Shown here piece after piece: positions 1 to 10,411 of a stretch of DNA of 64,000 nucleotides. Positions within the stretch are counted from its first letter, which is position 1. Every line of letters starts with the position of its first letter. The DNA comes from an uncultured Anaerolineae bacterium (GTDB lineage: Bacteria > Chloroflexota > Anaerolineae > Anaerolineales > Villigracilaceae). The translations under genes were made by a program, and so were the position numbers. The notes beneath the pieces were generated by a model. The model did no database searches. It was not told where the DNA came from and saw only the letters and a list, made by a program, of their open reading frames with translations. The DNA lies in NCBI GenBank assembly GCA_903846015.1, contig CAIMZS010000515.1, forward strand, positions 1 to 64,000. Reading direction: 5' to 3'.

Positions 1-35
1 CCGATAGGCCCTCACACACCTGGCGAAAGACGAAA

Positions 36-1145
36 TTACTTGAGTTGGTCGGCAGTGATGTAGCCGCTGTCAACCAGGATCTTCATGTAGTTGGTGACAT
101 CAACGGTCTGGGGTGTCAGGAGGTAAGAAGGTACAACCTTGACGCCGTTGTTGTAGGTCTTGGTGTCATTGACATCCACAGTCTGACCCTTGAGCGCCTG
201 GTCAACCATCTTGGCGGTCTGGGCAGCCAGCAAGCGGGTGTCCTTGAAAACGGTGTACTTCTGCTCGCCAGCGATGATCGACTTGACGGAAGCAACTTCT
301 GCGTCCTGGCCAGTTACAACTGGGCAAGGCAGGGTGGCAGTGCAGTAACCAACGCCCTTCAGGGAGGAGAGGATACCAATGCTCAAGCCATCGTAGGGGG
401 ACAGCACACCATCGACATGTTTGTCGGTGTAGAAGGCGCTCAGCAGGTTGTCCATGCGGGATTGGGCAGTCGCAGCAAGCCAGCGCAGGGTACCGACTTT
501 GTCCATACCCATCTGACCACTCTGGATAACGATTTGCTTGTTGTCAATGTAAGGCTGAATAACAGACATGGCGCCGTTGTAGAAATAGCCGGCGTTGGTG
601 TCATCGGGGGAGCCGCCAAACAGTTCAACGTTGAATGGGCCAGTCTTGCCATCTTTCAGGCCAAGACCTGTTACGAGCTGGGTGCCCTGGATAACGCCGA
701 CACCGAAGTTATCGAAGGTGGCGTAGTAATCAACATTGGCGGTCTTGGTGATCAGGCGGTCATAGGAAACGACGAGTACGCCGGCATCATGAGCCTTCTG
801 GAGAACATCGGACATGGTCGATCCGTCAATGGCGGCGATGACGAGTACATTGGCGCCCTTGGTGATCATGTTTTCGAGCTGGGAGAGCTGGTTGTTGATG
901 TCATTGTCTGCAAATTGCAGATCGGTCTTGTAGCCCAGGGCTTCGAAGGCCTTGACCATGCTTTCGCCATCAGAAATCCAGCGGGTGGAAGTCTTGGTGG
1001 GCATGGAGATGCCGACAATTTTTTGAGCGGCGGCAGGAACAGCAGTAGCGGCAGCAGGAGCAGCAGTGGCAGCAGGGCCGCAAGCGCTCAGGAAAACGGA
1101 CAGTACGAGAAGCATTGAAACAAGGAGCATCAGGCTTTTCTTCAT
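36..1145 (-). CDS. ChvE-type sugar ABC transporter substrate-binding lipoprotein
   Basis: Lipoprotein signal (LSACGPAA) then periplasmic-binding fold ([50 protein letters not shown]), typical of ChvE multiple-sugar binding proteins. Confidence 0.88.
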   Translation of the reverse strand: MKKSLMLLVSMLLVLSVFLSACGPAATAAPAAATAVPAAAQKIVGISMPTKTSTRWISDGESMVKAFEALGYKTDLQFADNDINNQLSQLENMITKGANVLVIAAIDGSTMSDVLQKAHDAGVLVVSYDRLITKTANVDYYATFDNFGVGVIQGTQLVTGLGLKDGKTGPFNVELFGGSPDDTNAGYFYNGAMSVIQPYIDNKQIVIQSGQMGMDKVGTLRWLAATAQSRMDNLLSAFYTDKHVDGVLSPYDGLSIGILSSLKGVGYCTATLPCPVVTGQDAEVASVKSIIAGEQKYTVFKDTRLLAAQTAKMVDQALKGQTVDVNDTKTYNNGVKVVPSYLLTPQTVDVTNYMKILVDSGYITADQLK

Positions 1146-1264
1146 TTCTTCTTATCCTTTCCTTACTTTGGGTGAAAAAGTTGGATGGTTATTCGGCTGT
1201 TGGTGAGCCAGGATGAAAATCCTGACAAACGGCATTCACAGCCGAGACGGTAATGAATCATTGT

Positions 1265-1290
1265 TATCGTTACCGTTATCGATAACGATA
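1265..1290. promoter_or_regulatory. LacI-family-like operator: nested dyads upstream of the sugar-binding gene
   Basis: TATCGTTA...TAACGATA (1265-1272/1283-1290) enclosing perfect palindrome CGTTATCGATAACG (1274-1287). Confidence 0.55.
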
Positions 1291-1449
1291 TTATCAAAAA
1301 CTATTAATTCAGTCAAGGTTAAAGCGCTCTTTCTAACTAATTCATATTCAATCAGGTGATCGTTTGGCGATGACCGCTTTTTTTCAACAATCCGCGCTTG
1401 AATCTTGCGGTGTATTACTCTATAATATTGATACCGTGGAAGGATAAAT

Positions 1450-1809
1450 ATGCCAGATGAGAGAAGAGTTTCAAAACGTCGTAAATTTGGGTATTACATG
1501 CGTGTTCTCGATAACACTGCGCATGAACATATAGGCTATCTTTCAGATATCAGCACACGTGGATTCAAGCTGGATAGTACCCGCCCAATCCAGATTAATC
1601 GCGATTTTTCCCTGCGATTGGACTTGACCCCGGAAATTTCAGAAAGACCCTTTATTTCTTTTACAGCCCGCGTTAAGTGGGGCGCTGCTGATCGAACTGA
1701 TCCGAACTCTTTTATACACGGGTTTGAGATCATCAGCATTTCGCCATACGACGCGGATATATTTTTACGGATTGTCGATAAGTATGGTGCCCCCGATTCA
1801 AACTGGTAA
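1450..1809 (+). CDS. PilZ domain protein
   Basis: RRVSKRRKFGYYMRV...LSDISTRGFKLDS, PilZ-like RxxxR and D/NxSxxG pattern. Confidence 0.7.
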   Translation: MPDERRVSKRRKFGYYMRVLDNTAHEHIGYLSDISTRGFKLDSTRPIQINRDFSLRLDLTPEISERPFISFTARVKWGAADRTDPNSFIHGFEIISISPYDADIFLRIVDKYGAPDSNW

Positions 1810-1927
1810 GCCTGGCAATTTCCAATGATTTCCGAGTCATCCGGACATGCAGCTTGCCGGGTGACTTTTTATTTGTTATGAAATCTGCCTTCCCTTTTAC
1901 TGAATTTCGGTGGATTTTTATTGTAAA

Positions 1928-2623
1928 ATGAATGCCATGGTACAGAAACTTTTTCGCATTTTCGTTCATGTAGTCATGTTTTTTATTGCCCGGATTGAGA
2001 TCGAGGGTGTTGAAAATTTGCCATCAGGCGGTGGTTTCATCCTGGCTTCTAATCATCTTGGGCGGTTGGATTCGGCTTTGCTGTATTACGCCATTGATCG
2101 CGAAGATATCATCATGCCGGTGGCGGAAAAATACAAGACCCATTGGGTTTTTGGCCCGCTGGTTCCGGCATTGGGTGGTTTCTTCATCAACCGGTTTGAT
2201 GCCGATGTCCATGCCATTCGAGAGGTCCTGAAGCGCTTAAAAAATGGCGGCATATTTGTGATTGCCCCTGAAGGCACTCGCTCAAAGACCGAAGCTTTGC
2301 AGCAGGCGCGTCCGGGAGTGGCATTTTTTGCCAGCAAGACCGGTCTGCCTGTCATTCCCATTGCGCTGACGGGTACTGAAGACCGAGCGGTATCTGAAAA
2401 TCTGAAACATTTCCGCCGTTCCAAAATCACCATCCAGGCTGGCGCTCCATTTACTTTGCCATCACTCAAAGGCCAGGATCGAGACGAGGCCCTTGAGTTG
2501 GCTGTTGCAGAGATTATGTGCCGTATTGGAGTTATGCTACCGGAGAAATATCGGGGCTACTATGCCGGGCATCCCCGTTTGAAGGAATTGGCTGGGGCGG
2601 CAGAAGGACAAAAAGTTGCGTAG
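1928..2623 (+). CDS. 1-acyl-sn-glycerol-3-phosphate acyltransferase (PlsC-like)
   Basis: NHLGRLD (NHxxxxD) and PEGTRS motifs; start moved to internal ATG (MNAMVQKLF). Confidence 0.88.
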   Translation: MNAMVQKLFRIFVHVVMFFIARIEIEGVENLPSGGGFILASNHLGRLDSALLYYAIDREDIIMPVAEKYKTHWVFGPLVPALGGFFINRFDADVHAIREVLKRLKNGGIFVIAPEGTRSKTEALQQARPGVAFFASKTGLPVIPIALTGTEDRAVSENLKHFRRSKITIQAGAPFTLPSLKGQDRDEALELAVAEIMCRIGVMLPEKYRGYYAGHPRLKELAGAAEGQKVA

Positions 2624-3302
2624 ATTCGTTCGCTGGCTGATTATCGCCATATTGAACGTTATTGCTGATATCGAAGTTTTCGATGTGGAGAATGTGCCTG
2701 CCGGGGGCGGCTTTGTGATTGCCACCAACCACATTGGTATTATCGATATCGCCATGTTTCACTTTCAGTTTAACCGTTATGATATGTTTATCCCGGTAGC
2801 TGAAAAGTGGGAAAAGCAAGCCTGGATCCGCTTTTTAGGGCATGAGTTGAATTTTCTCTTTGTGGATCGTTTCAACCCGGACTTGAAAGCGCTGCGTAGA
2901 ATGATCGGGTTGATGGAGGCAGGAAACTCACTGGTAATTGCCCCAGAAGGGACGCGTTCCCGCACAGGGGCCTTAATCGAAGGGAAACCTGGAGTGGCGT
3001 ATCTTGCTGCTCGTTCGGGCTTTCCGGTTGTGCCGGTGGCGATCACCGGCACGGAGGATAAGGTCATTCTAGCGAATATCAAGCGTCTGCGAAAATCAAA
3101 GGTAACCTTGAAGGTAGGTAAACCCTTTACACTGCCGCCTATCCCACCCGCCGGTTCCGCTGGGAAAGAAAAACGCGATGCTGCCCTGCAGGGCTACACC
3201 GATCTGATCATGTGCCAGATCGCTGCCATCCTGCCTGAGCGCTATCGCGGGATCTATGCCGATCACCCAAAGTTAAAAGAACTCTTGTCCGGGCAGAAAT
3301 AA
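2616..3302 (+). CDS. 1-acyl-sn-glycerol-3-phosphate acyltransferase (PlsC-like), tandem paralogue
   Basis: NHIGIID and PEGTRSRTG motifs; overlaps the upstream paralogue by 8 nt, TTG start. Confidence 0.87.
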   Translation: MRRFVRWLIIAILNVIADIEVFDVENVPAGGGFVIATNHIGIIDIAMFHFQFNRYDMFIPVAEKWEKQAWIRFLGHELNFLFVDRFNPDLKALRRMIGLMEAGNSLVIAPEGTRSRTGALIEGKPGVAYLAARSGFPVVPVAITGTEDKVILANIKRLRKSKVTLKVGKPFTLPPIPPAGSAGKEKRDAALQGYTDLIMCQIAAILPERYRGIYADHPKLKELLSGQK

Positions 3303-3303
3303 T

Positions 3304-3340
3304 AAAAACTCATCCACTATGAAACAGTGGATGAGTTTTT
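3304..3340. terminator. Bidirectional intrinsic terminator between convergent genes
   Basis: Perfect 15-bp stem AAAAACTCATCCACT/AGTGGATGAGTTTTT with 7-nt loop and T tracts on both strands. Confidence 0.9.
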
Positions 3341-3346
3341 ATGCCC

Positions 3347-4759
3347 CTATAACACTTGCCCATCCCCGCGTTTTAAAAACTTTCCATCACCGGTTTTGCC
3401 AAGCCACTTCTCCCCATCAACGATCATTTTCCCTCGCAGGAAGACCTTTTGGGGATAGCCGGTCAATTCCCAGCCTTCATACAGATTATAGTCTGTACGT
3501 TGGTGGCTGTGAGCAAGCCCATATTCGACACGTTTTTTTGGATCCCATATCACAATATCTGCGTCCGCGCCGGGTATCAGCGCGCCTTTGCGTGGGTATA
3601 GGCCGAATATTTTGGCGGGATTTGTGCTGGTCAGCGCGACAAACTGGTTGGCGCTTAATTTTCCGGCGCCAACGCCGAAGGTCCACAAAACCGGCAAACG
3701 ATCCTGAACACCAGGCAGTCCGTTGGGGATCTTTGTGAAATCATCGTTTCCTAATTCTTTTCCAGGGATGGAGATTTGGTTACCTTCATACGAAATCGGT
3801 TTGGTTCCATCAAAGAAAAAAGCGCAGTGGTCGGTACCAATAGTCTGAATGCCTCCGCTTTTAAGCGCATCCCACAGGCGGGAATTATCATTTGCTGTAC
3901 GCATGGGTGGTGAGCAGATCCATTTCGCCCCATCCGGCCGGCGTAGTTCATCGATTGTGAAAAACAGGTATGGTGGGCAAGTTTCGCCCATTACCTTGAC
4001 ACCCCGTTCGCGCGCGTATTGAAGCATATCTGCTTCACCGCCGACATTCATGTGAACAATGTAAACGGGACTATCCGCCTGCTGGGCCAGGGCGCACATG
4101 CGCAGGGTGGATTCGATTGCGCCCCAGGCAGGACGAGTAAGGGCGTGCCATTCGGGAGTGGTATGCCCGGCAGCCAACGCTGACGGGATGAGCTGCTCGA
4201 TTACGTCGCCGTTTTCACAGTGTGACATGATCAGCATTCCGTTTTCCCGTGCAATGCGCAAGGCTCGGAATATGCCGCCATCATCCAGGCGCAGCCGGCC
4301 ATTGTATGCGGTGAAGACTTTCAGAGTGGTGATACCCATGTCACGCAGTGTCGGGATATCCGCTGCCACGGAGTCATCCATGTGAGTCAGGTTCATGTGG
4401 AATGAGTAGTCCACCGCGGCTTTTTGCGCTTTTTCGGACCAGAGGTCTACTGAATGGCGAAAGCCCTGGGGTTCCTGCACAACAAAATCCATTACGGTAG
4501 TGGTGCCTCCAAAGGCAGCGGCCTTATGACCTGTGTAATGGTCATCTGACGAGACCGTGTCAAACATCGGCAGGTCGAAATGGGTATGCGGATCGACCCC
4601 ACCGGGGGTGATGAATTTTCCGGATGCATCGATCATTTCGGCATTGGGGTGTGCCAGGTCCTGGCCGATTTGGGTGATCTGTTCGCCTTCCACCAAGATG
4701 TCAGCGTTATAGGTTTCGGCAGCGGTGATCAGAGTGCCATTTTTTATCAATAAGGCCAT
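3347..4759 (-). CDS. Dihydropyrimidinase / D-hydantoinase
   Basis: MALLIKNGTLITAAETYNADILVEG, GVDPHTHFDLP, GTDHCAFF, amidohydrolase family; start moved to internal M. Confidence 0.9.
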   Translation of the reverse strand: MALLIKNGTLITAAETYNADILVEGEQITQIGQDLAHPNAEMIDASGKFITPGGVDPHTHFDLPMFDTVSSDDHYTGHKAAAFGGTTTVMDFVVQEPQGFRHSVDLWSEKAQKAAVDYSFHMNLTHMDDSVAADIPTLRDMGITTLKVFTAYNGRLRLDDGGIFRALRIARENGMLIMSHCENGDVIEQLIPSALAAGHTTPEWHALTRPAWGAIESTLRMCALAQQADSPVYIVHMNVGGEADMLQYARERGVKVMGETCPPYLFFTIDELRRPDGAKWICSPPMRTANDNSRLWDALKSGGIQTIGTDHCAFFFDGTKPISYEGNQISIPGKELGNDDFTKIPNGLPGVQDRLPVLWTFGVGAGKLSANQFVALTSTNPAKIFGLYPRKGALIPGADADIVIWDPKKRVEYGLAHSHQRTDYNLYEGWELTGYPQKVFLRGKMIVDGEKWLGKTGDGKFLKRGDGQVL

Positions 4760-4760
4760 T

Positions 4761-5327
4761 TTATTTTTCCTTTTTCTCGTTGGCTGCCTGAAGGTCTTTA
4801 ATGCCGAGCAGTGCGAATAATATTTCGGGGGATAAATTTGATTCAGGCAGTTCAGTTTTATACAATTGTTCGGCTTCAGCGCGTTCACGCAGGGATTGCC
4901 ACAGCAGTTGGCGTTCATCAGAATTGACAATCAATTCGTTAAGCGAGCTGGAACGCAGCAGGTATTCGCCGGTGGTATAGAAAAAAGTAATGCGTTTCCA
5001 CTTTACAGCTTTGATGGGGGTTTTTAACCGTTCCAAAGGGCCTAGCTGAATTTTAAAATATTCCTCACGTGCCCGGGGGTGGTCAGGATCATCGCGCAGA
5101 AGCTCCGCGCGAGTGGTCAATTCGTGACCGCGCACGGCCGCCACGTATTGGATTTGTTCTCCCTGGGCACCGAAGCTGCCGGGTTGATAAAAAGCCAGGT
5201 AATCCACGGATATAACCTTTGGCGCCGTGCGGAAGGGAATGCGGTACCAACCTAAAACGCGGGCGATCTCCAGATCGCGCGGTGTGGGTAACAGGCAAAC
5301 AAGAATCAGAGAAGTTGTAGAGAGCAT
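4761..5327 (-). CDS. Conserved-looking hypothetical protein
   Basis: 188-aa ORF abutting the dihydropyrimidinase, likely same transcript; no family recognised. Confidence 0.55.
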   Translation of the reverse strand: MLSTTSLILVCLLPTPRDLEIARVLGWYRIPFRTAPKVISVDYLAFYQPGSFGAQGEQIQYVAAVRGHELTTRAELLRDDPDHPRAREEYFKIQLGPLERLKTPIKAVKWKRITFFYTTGEYLLRSSSLNELIVNSDERQLLWQSLRERAEAEQLYKTELPESNLSPEILFALLGIKDLQAANEKKEK

Positions 5328-5476
5328 GGTCCTCCAGCAAGCAAGCTAATATTGCCAAAATCAGTTTAATACTACAACAAATAACCATATTTGAAAATAT
5401 GACATTTAAGGTCTTTATTTTTGAACCAGTAATCGGTACAATAACCATACAGAGTTTGTACGGTTTCGGAGACGCC

Positions 5477-7378
5477 ATGTATAAATATACTGTAATCTTG
5501 ATAATCAGCATACTCTTGATTGGCAGCGTTTCAACTGTCCATGCCGAGGTGGCTGCAGGTTCGTTGGCTTTGTTTGACCGCAGTGGCGTTGAAGTTTCTG
5601 ATATCATCGATGGAAATAGCGTTCAACTGCAAATAAAACTTCCAACAGCCGTGACAACGACCGCTACCGCTGTTTTTTTCCTGGATGGCTCTGCGGCCCC
5701 GTTGGTGGTCTGTTCGCTTCAGGCCGGCACGAATTCATGCACCAGTACAATCTTTCCGGCAACTGGCTGGTTTTGGAACGATCAGGGTATTTCGCATGCA
5801 CAGCGGCTTATCCATGCCACCGTTGATGGTCAGGATGCGCCTTTTACCGTGAGGGTCGGCATTCGTCCGCGTCCAGTGGTGATGGTACACGGCTTTATCT
5901 CGAGCTGGGAGACGTGGAAACCCTATCTTGGTCCCAATGGATATCTGGCATCGATCGGTTTGCAAGGGTTTGCTGTGGGAGATGGTCAGGCACCAGGTGT
6001 GATGAATACCGGCAATCCATCGGACCCGGCCGGCCGAACCAACTCCATCGCGCAAAATGCCGAGTTGGTTGGGCAATATATCTCCGGAGTGCAAAAAAAG
6101 ACTGGTGCCGAAAAAGTCGATCTGCTTGTCCACAGCATGGGTGGCATGATCTCGCGCTATTATCTCGACCGGGTGATGAAAACCAATAACGTAGCGCAGC
6201 TTATATTTTTGGGTTCACCCATGGCCGGAACCGCCTGTTCCTATCCGTTGGCCTCGCTTGGATTTCTACTACCGGGTTCGCTCGAGATTCTACCTGATAC
6301 CATGATCAAGATTTTTAATCAGCAGATTGTGCATCGACAAGGCATTCCCTTTTATATGATTGCTGGAACCTTATTGATTGATCCGCTGACAACGCCCTGC
6401 GCTGCCGCGCCTTCGGACACTGTGGTGGCTCTTGATAGCGCGACATCCATTACGATGGACGGCGTCCAAGAGTTACCCATGTTTCATGGAGATTTAACTT
6501 CCAGCAAACAGGTATTTGAAACAGACGTCAGGCATTTACTGCAGTCTCCTCCCGGTTCATTTGCACCGCGCACCGATCTTGAGGCGCCTTCGGTGAACAT
6601 CATGCCAGAGCAGTTTTCTCGGGCATATACCGGTCATTTGAAACCGGGCGAAACGACACAGGTTACGATCAATATTGACCCACACGTCAGCCTGGCTAAT
6701 TTCAGCCTATATGATTCATCCCGTTCAGTGGCAGTTGAAGTGCGCGGCGCTAGCGGCAACGTGATACAGTTGGACGTCGCTCATAATGGGTTAATGAAAA
6801 TCGAAGATCAGGCCACCATGCTGTACCTGGGTTATGGGTTTAAACAGCCCAAACCCGGAAAGTGGGTCGTCACACTGAAAGCCACCGACCAAACCCCATC
6901 CCGGGGCGCTGATTATTCAATTATTGCCCGGTTTACAGGTGGGGCAGCATTGACTGCCAGCAGCAGTATTACTGTCCCAGTGCTGGGGGAGGGAGTGACG
7001 ATCAAGGCCATTTTGCAGGTAGACGGCTCCAATCCACAAGTGGATACTGCCACAGCGCTTGTTCGAAAGCCGGATGGATCACAAGAATTGCTTAATTTAA
7101 AAGCGGGTGGGGATGGCTTCAGTGCAGACTATCAGCCGAGTAAACCCGGTTTGTATGTGGCGGAAGTTATGTTGGCGGGTAAAAGTACTGGTGGTTTTGA
7201 GTTTGACCGGTCAGCCTTTGTCTCCTTTGAAGTCCAGCCCACAATGGCAGAAATCAATGTGGTGCGCATCGTTGTAATCCTGGCATTGGCAGCCCTGGTT
7301 ATTTTATTGTTTGTACTCGTATGGTTGTTTCGAACTGTGCGTCGCCGAAAAAAAGCTGCTGCGGCATTCAGAAAATGA
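5477..7378 (+). CDS. Secreted/membrane-anchored lipase-like alpha/beta hydrolase
   Basis: Signal peptide MYKYTVILIISILLIGSVSTVHA; VMVHGFISSWETW; LVHSMGGMISRYY nucleophile elbow; C-terminal TM plus RRRKK. Confidence 0.8.
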   Translation: MYKYTVILIISILLIGSVSTVHAEVAAGSLALFDRSGVEVSDIIDGNSVQLQIKLPTAVTTTATAVFFLDGSAAPLVVCSLQAGTNSCTSTIFPATGWFWNDQGISHAQRLIHATVDGQDAPFTVRVGIRPRPVVMVHGFISSWETWKPYLGPNGYLASIGLQGFAVGDGQAPGVMNTGNPSDPAGRTNSIAQNAELVGQYISGVQKKTGAEKVDLLVHSMGGMISRYYLDRVMKTNNVAQLIFLGSPMAGTACSYPLASLGFLLPGSLEILPDTMIKIFNQQIVHRQGIPFYMIAGTLLIDPLTTPCAAAPSDTVVALDSATSITMDGVQELPMFHGDLTSSKQVFETDVRHLLQSPPGSFAPRTDLEAPSVNIMPEQFSRAYTGHLKPGETTQVTINIDPHVSLANFSLYDSSRSVAVEVRGASGNVIQLDVAHNGLMKIEDQATMLYLGYGFKQPKPGKWVVTLKATDQTPSRGADYSIIARFTGGAALTASSSITVPVLGEGVTIKAILQVDGSNPQVDTATALVRKPDGSQELLNLKAGGDGFSADYQPSKPGLYVAEVMLAGKSTGGFEFDRSAFVSFEVQPTMAEINVVRIVVILALAALVILLFVLVWLFRTVRRRKKAAAAFRK

Positions 7379-7381
7379 CGC

Positions 7382-7999
7382 TTACTGTGGTTTTTCCCTG
7401 TCCAGCCACAGTTCGCGGTAATGACGGTTCCAATCGATCAAAAAGCGAAAGGCGATCACCAGGCCAGAACATATCCCGATTGACAGCACCATTCCGCGCA
7501 TTCCTGCCAGCCAAAGGACTGGTGCTAACAGAAGCCCGGTTGCCACACTGGCGCGCGCGCTGTGATGGATGACCAGCACCAGCACAATCAACAGCGTCAG
7601 TCCAACCAGGAAAGCTAGCGGTTGCACTGCCAGGAGCCCGCCACCCAGCGTAGCCAACCCCATCCCGCCGCGGAAACCGGCGAAGACCGGCCAGCAGTGC
7701 CCTACTACAGCCAGGGCGGCTGTAAGCGGGACGATCCAATCCGCCGGGGCGTAACGCAGCGCCAGCCAGGTGGGCAAAAAGCCCTTGGTGACATCGATTA
7801 TGAAGACCAGCACCCCTGGGCCAAACCCGGCCTGGCGAATGGTATTGGTGGTTGTGGCGTGACCTGAACCTCCATCGCGCACATCCACGCCCTTCAGCCG
7901 GCGCGTGATCCAGATGGATGGCGTCAGTGACCCAGATAAATATCCCAACAGGCCAAAACCGATTGCGAATAATATTGCCTGTCCTGCGAAAATATCCAT
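7382..7999 (-). CDS. plsY: Glycerol-3-phosphate acyltransferase PlsY
   Basis: LGYLSGSLTPSIWITRRLKGVDVRDGGSGHATTTNTIR, GHCWPVFAGFRGGMGLAT (PlsY motifs). Confidence 0.9.
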   Translation of the reverse strand: MDIFAGQAILFAIGFGLLGYLSGSLTPSIWITRRLKGVDVRDGGSGHATTTNTIRQAGFGPGVLVFIIDVTKGFLPTWLALRYAPADWIVPLTAALAVVGHCWPVFAGFRGGMGLATLGGGLLAVQPLAFLVGLTLLIVLVLVIHHSARASVATGLLLAPVLWLAGMRGMVLSIGICSGLVIAFRFLIDWNRHYRELWLDREKPQ

Positions 8000-8091
8000 G
8001 TTCTGCCTCGGTTGGTACTATCCAACCCATTGACCTTGATAATAAGACACCATCCGTATCACCCGGGATAGAAACCCATCGTTCTCGAATA

Positions 8092-8262
8092 TTAAATTAA
8101 AAGTCCGCGAAAACCCGTAAAATCCGTGTTATCCGCGTTCCAGTTACGCCAATTTTGAGAGTGACAAAAGTAGTTACCCTTGGTTGTGCAGAAGGGACAA
8201 CGGCCATACCCATCGCAGAACATGCAGGGCAAAACCAGGTGTGACGAGGCGCTGCCATGCAT
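8092..8262 (-). CDS. Possible small Cys-rich (zinc-ribbon/DnaJ-finger-like) protein
   Basis: MHGSASSHLVLPCMFCDGYGRCPFCTTKGNYFCHSQ: CxxCxGxGxCxxC pattern; C-terminal 15 aa read through intergenic repeat-like sequence. Confidence 0.4.
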   Translation of the reverse strand: MHGSASSHLVLPCMFCDGYGRCPFCTTKGNYFCHSQNWRNWNADNTDFTGFRGLLI

Positions 8263-8285
8263 GTTTTTATCCAATAACGCGAGCG

Positions 8286-9758
8286 CTAACCGGCGGAAAT
8301 ACCGGCCTCGAGGTTAAATTCGACGATCAACTCGTCAATCTCGTCGGCCTGTTTTTGGACACTCGTCCAGTAGTCGGGCTGGTTCCACATAGCCTGGATA
8401 TCGGCATAGGTCTTGCCTTGCTGCTCGACCCAGGTGAAATATTTCAGGTTGTGGACACGGCGGCGGTCTGGGTAGCGCAGTTCGAGCATATTATCGGTGG
8501 ATTGGCCCATCAACCAGCGTGAATAATCGGCGGCTGAGTCACGCTCGCTGTATTCACCCAGCTCGGCATGCATTTCAGTCAGGCGGCTCTGGTAAAGCTC
8601 CATCGAGTCGGTTGCAATGGTAAAGATGACGTCGTGTTCACCCATTTCGTAGTACTTTGCCATTTTGATGGCAGTCTGAACATTGGAGATGCCTGAGAAG
8701 CCGAGCAGGTTGAGCTGCGCAATGGTGGCTTCTGGTACGCCCTTGCTGGCCAGGAATTTTTGCCCGGCGGGTTCGTTGAACAGCCGCGCGGTGCTGACAA
8801 CACCATTATCATCGATGGCCACAACCAGGTCGGTGTTTTTAACGTTGTGGATCCACGGGACGTGTTTGTCCCCGATGCCTTCGATCCGGTGCGAGCCGAA
8901 TCCGTTCTCCAGCAGGGTGGGGCACTGCAGCGCTTCACTGGCGGCGATTTTACTGCCGGGGAAGACCTGCTTCATGTAATCACCGCTGGCGATCGTGCCG
9001 GCTGAACCGGTAGCAGATGTGAGACCGCGGAATTCGTCGCCGGGGCGGGCAATTTGCTTGAAGGCCTCTTCCAGGGCATGACCGGTTACTTCGTAATGCC
9101 ACAGATAATTGGGGAATTCCTGAAATTGGTCAAAAATCATCAAGTCCTGGCCCGAATGGCGCAGTTCGTTGCATTTGTCGAAGATCTCTTTTACATTGGA
9201 TTCGGAGCCGGGCGTTTTGATGGTTTCACCGGCAACTTTTGCCAGCCACTCAAACCGTTCGCGGCTCATTCCTTCCGGCAGGATGGCGATCGATTCACAT
9301 CCGAGCAAGGCCGAGTCGTATGCTCCGCCGCGGCAGTAGTTGCCAGTGGAGGGCCAAACTGCTTTCTGGGTGGTCGGGTCGAATTGACCGGTTACCAGAC
9401 GCGGTACCAGGCAGGAAAAGGCTGCCCCAACCTTGTGCGCGCCGGTTGGGAACCACTTTCCGACGATGGCAATGATGCGGGCTGGCACACCGGTGATCGA
9501 AGGGGGTAGCTCCAATAAATTGATACCGCCATAAGTGCCTCCGCCGGGTTTGGCCTCATTGTGCCAGTTGATGCGGAACAGGTTGCGTGGGTGAATATCC
9601 CATAAACCGATATTGGCGAGTTCTTCTTTTACACTTGCCGGGATCTTGGATGGGTCTTTCATCTGCGCATAGGTAGGGATAATGATGTTGCGCTCGCGAG
9701 CACGCTGGATGGCACGCTTGCGGCGGTCGACATGGATGGTTAGATCGATTGTGGTCAT
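8286..9758 (-). CDS. PLP-dependent cysteine synthase/TrpB-fold family enzyme
   Basis: PTGAHKVGAAFSCLVPRLVTG (PLP Lys context), STGNYCRGGAYDSALLG, SATGSAGTIASGDYM. Confidence 0.75.
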   Translation of the reverse strand: MTTIDLTIHVDRRKRAIQRARERNIIIPTYAQMKDPSKIPASVKEELANIGLWDIHPRNLFRINWHNEAKPGGGTYGGINLLELPPSITGVPARIIAIVGKWFPTGAHKVGAAFSCLVPRLVTGQFDPTTQKAVWPSTGNYCRGGAYDSALLGCESIAILPEGMSRERFEWLAKVAGETIKTPGSESNVKEIFDKCNELRHSGQDLMIFDQFQEFPNYLWHYEVTGHALEEAFKQIARPGDEFRGLTSATGSAGTIASGDYMKQVFPGSKIAASEALQCPTLLENGFGSHRIEGIGDKHVPWIHNVKNTDLVVAIDDNGVVSTARLFNEPAGQKFLASKGVPEATIAQLNLLGFSGISNVQTAIKMAKYYEMGEHDVIFTIATDSMELYQSRLTEMHAELGEYSERDSAADYSRWLMGQSTDNMLELRYPDRRRVHNLKYFTWVEQQGKTYADIQAMWNQPDYWTSVQKQADEIDELIVEFNLEAGISAG

Positions 9759-10169
9759 GGCTTGAACTCCTGGCTTGCTAAAGTTGTCGGACAACTTTAA
9801 TTATATCGCTCTTGTTCTGTCTTGAATCGGATTCTTATTAAGGGTTTTTCTACAGCGATGCTTTGTGTGTCAAGTCATTTTGTTGATTTGATGAAAACCC
9901 GTTTCCACTTTTTCAATTTTGAAAATTAAGCCAGCTTAGACCAGCACCACGGCCCAAAATGACCTCGCGCTGGTCATATCGATTAAAGGTAAAAAGCCCA
10001 TCCGGTTTTCGCTGTTCACGATTTCTAGTGGCAAGCTTCGAAAATTTGAGCAATTTCCAAGTCCCATAGCCCGCTGTGATTTTTTAATGAGCGCGTAGGA
10101 AAAGTGTAGGCTAATTTTAATGTACCGGTTGGTTATTTGTCGTACTATATCTTTAGTGGCACATCCAGC

Positions 10170-10401
10170 CACAGAAGGAGGTTCAATATCGAAAATATGG
10201 AGCCGAAGCACTTCAGGGGAAAGAACGGGTGAATTTACTCCTGGCAATCTGAAAGTTGAAATTTGCCAGACGTCCACCACGATGATAAAGTGGCTCACAC
10301 GGTCTTTCTCCGGTCCCGTACTAGAACCGGGATACCAGTAAAAACACAGTCCGATAGATCGTAAGTTTGGCGGATGGGCAACAGCCCATCCGCCTTTGTT
10401 T
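10170..10401 (+). ncRNA. Candidate small RNA / structured leader, copy A
   Basis: GGAGGT (10177) then TGAATTT (10230) in a context matching copy B at 11450-11633, ending in terminator 10369-10401. Confidence 0.4.
10369..10401 (+). terminator. Intrinsic terminator
   Basis: 11-bp stem GGCGGATGGGC/GCCCATCCGCC, loop AACA, followed by TTTGTTT on + strand. Confidence 0.8.
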
Positions 10402-10411
10402 GAGTTGATAT

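Noticed and set aside
45-1118. 357-aa plus-strand ORF antisense to the ChvE-like gene
   Set aside because: Low-complexity tail ([15 protein letters not shown]) and Val/Gly-rich composition are mirror artefacts of a strongly coded gene on the opposite strand; no recognisable domain
2616-3302. Tandem PlsC pair as something novel
   Set aside because: Adjacent PlsC paralogues are common; ordinary lipid metabolism
10120-10341. 73-aa ORF covering RNA copy A
   Set aside because: The equivalent frame in copy B stops early (…MNFLW*), so the conserved nucleotides are not explained by a shared peptide
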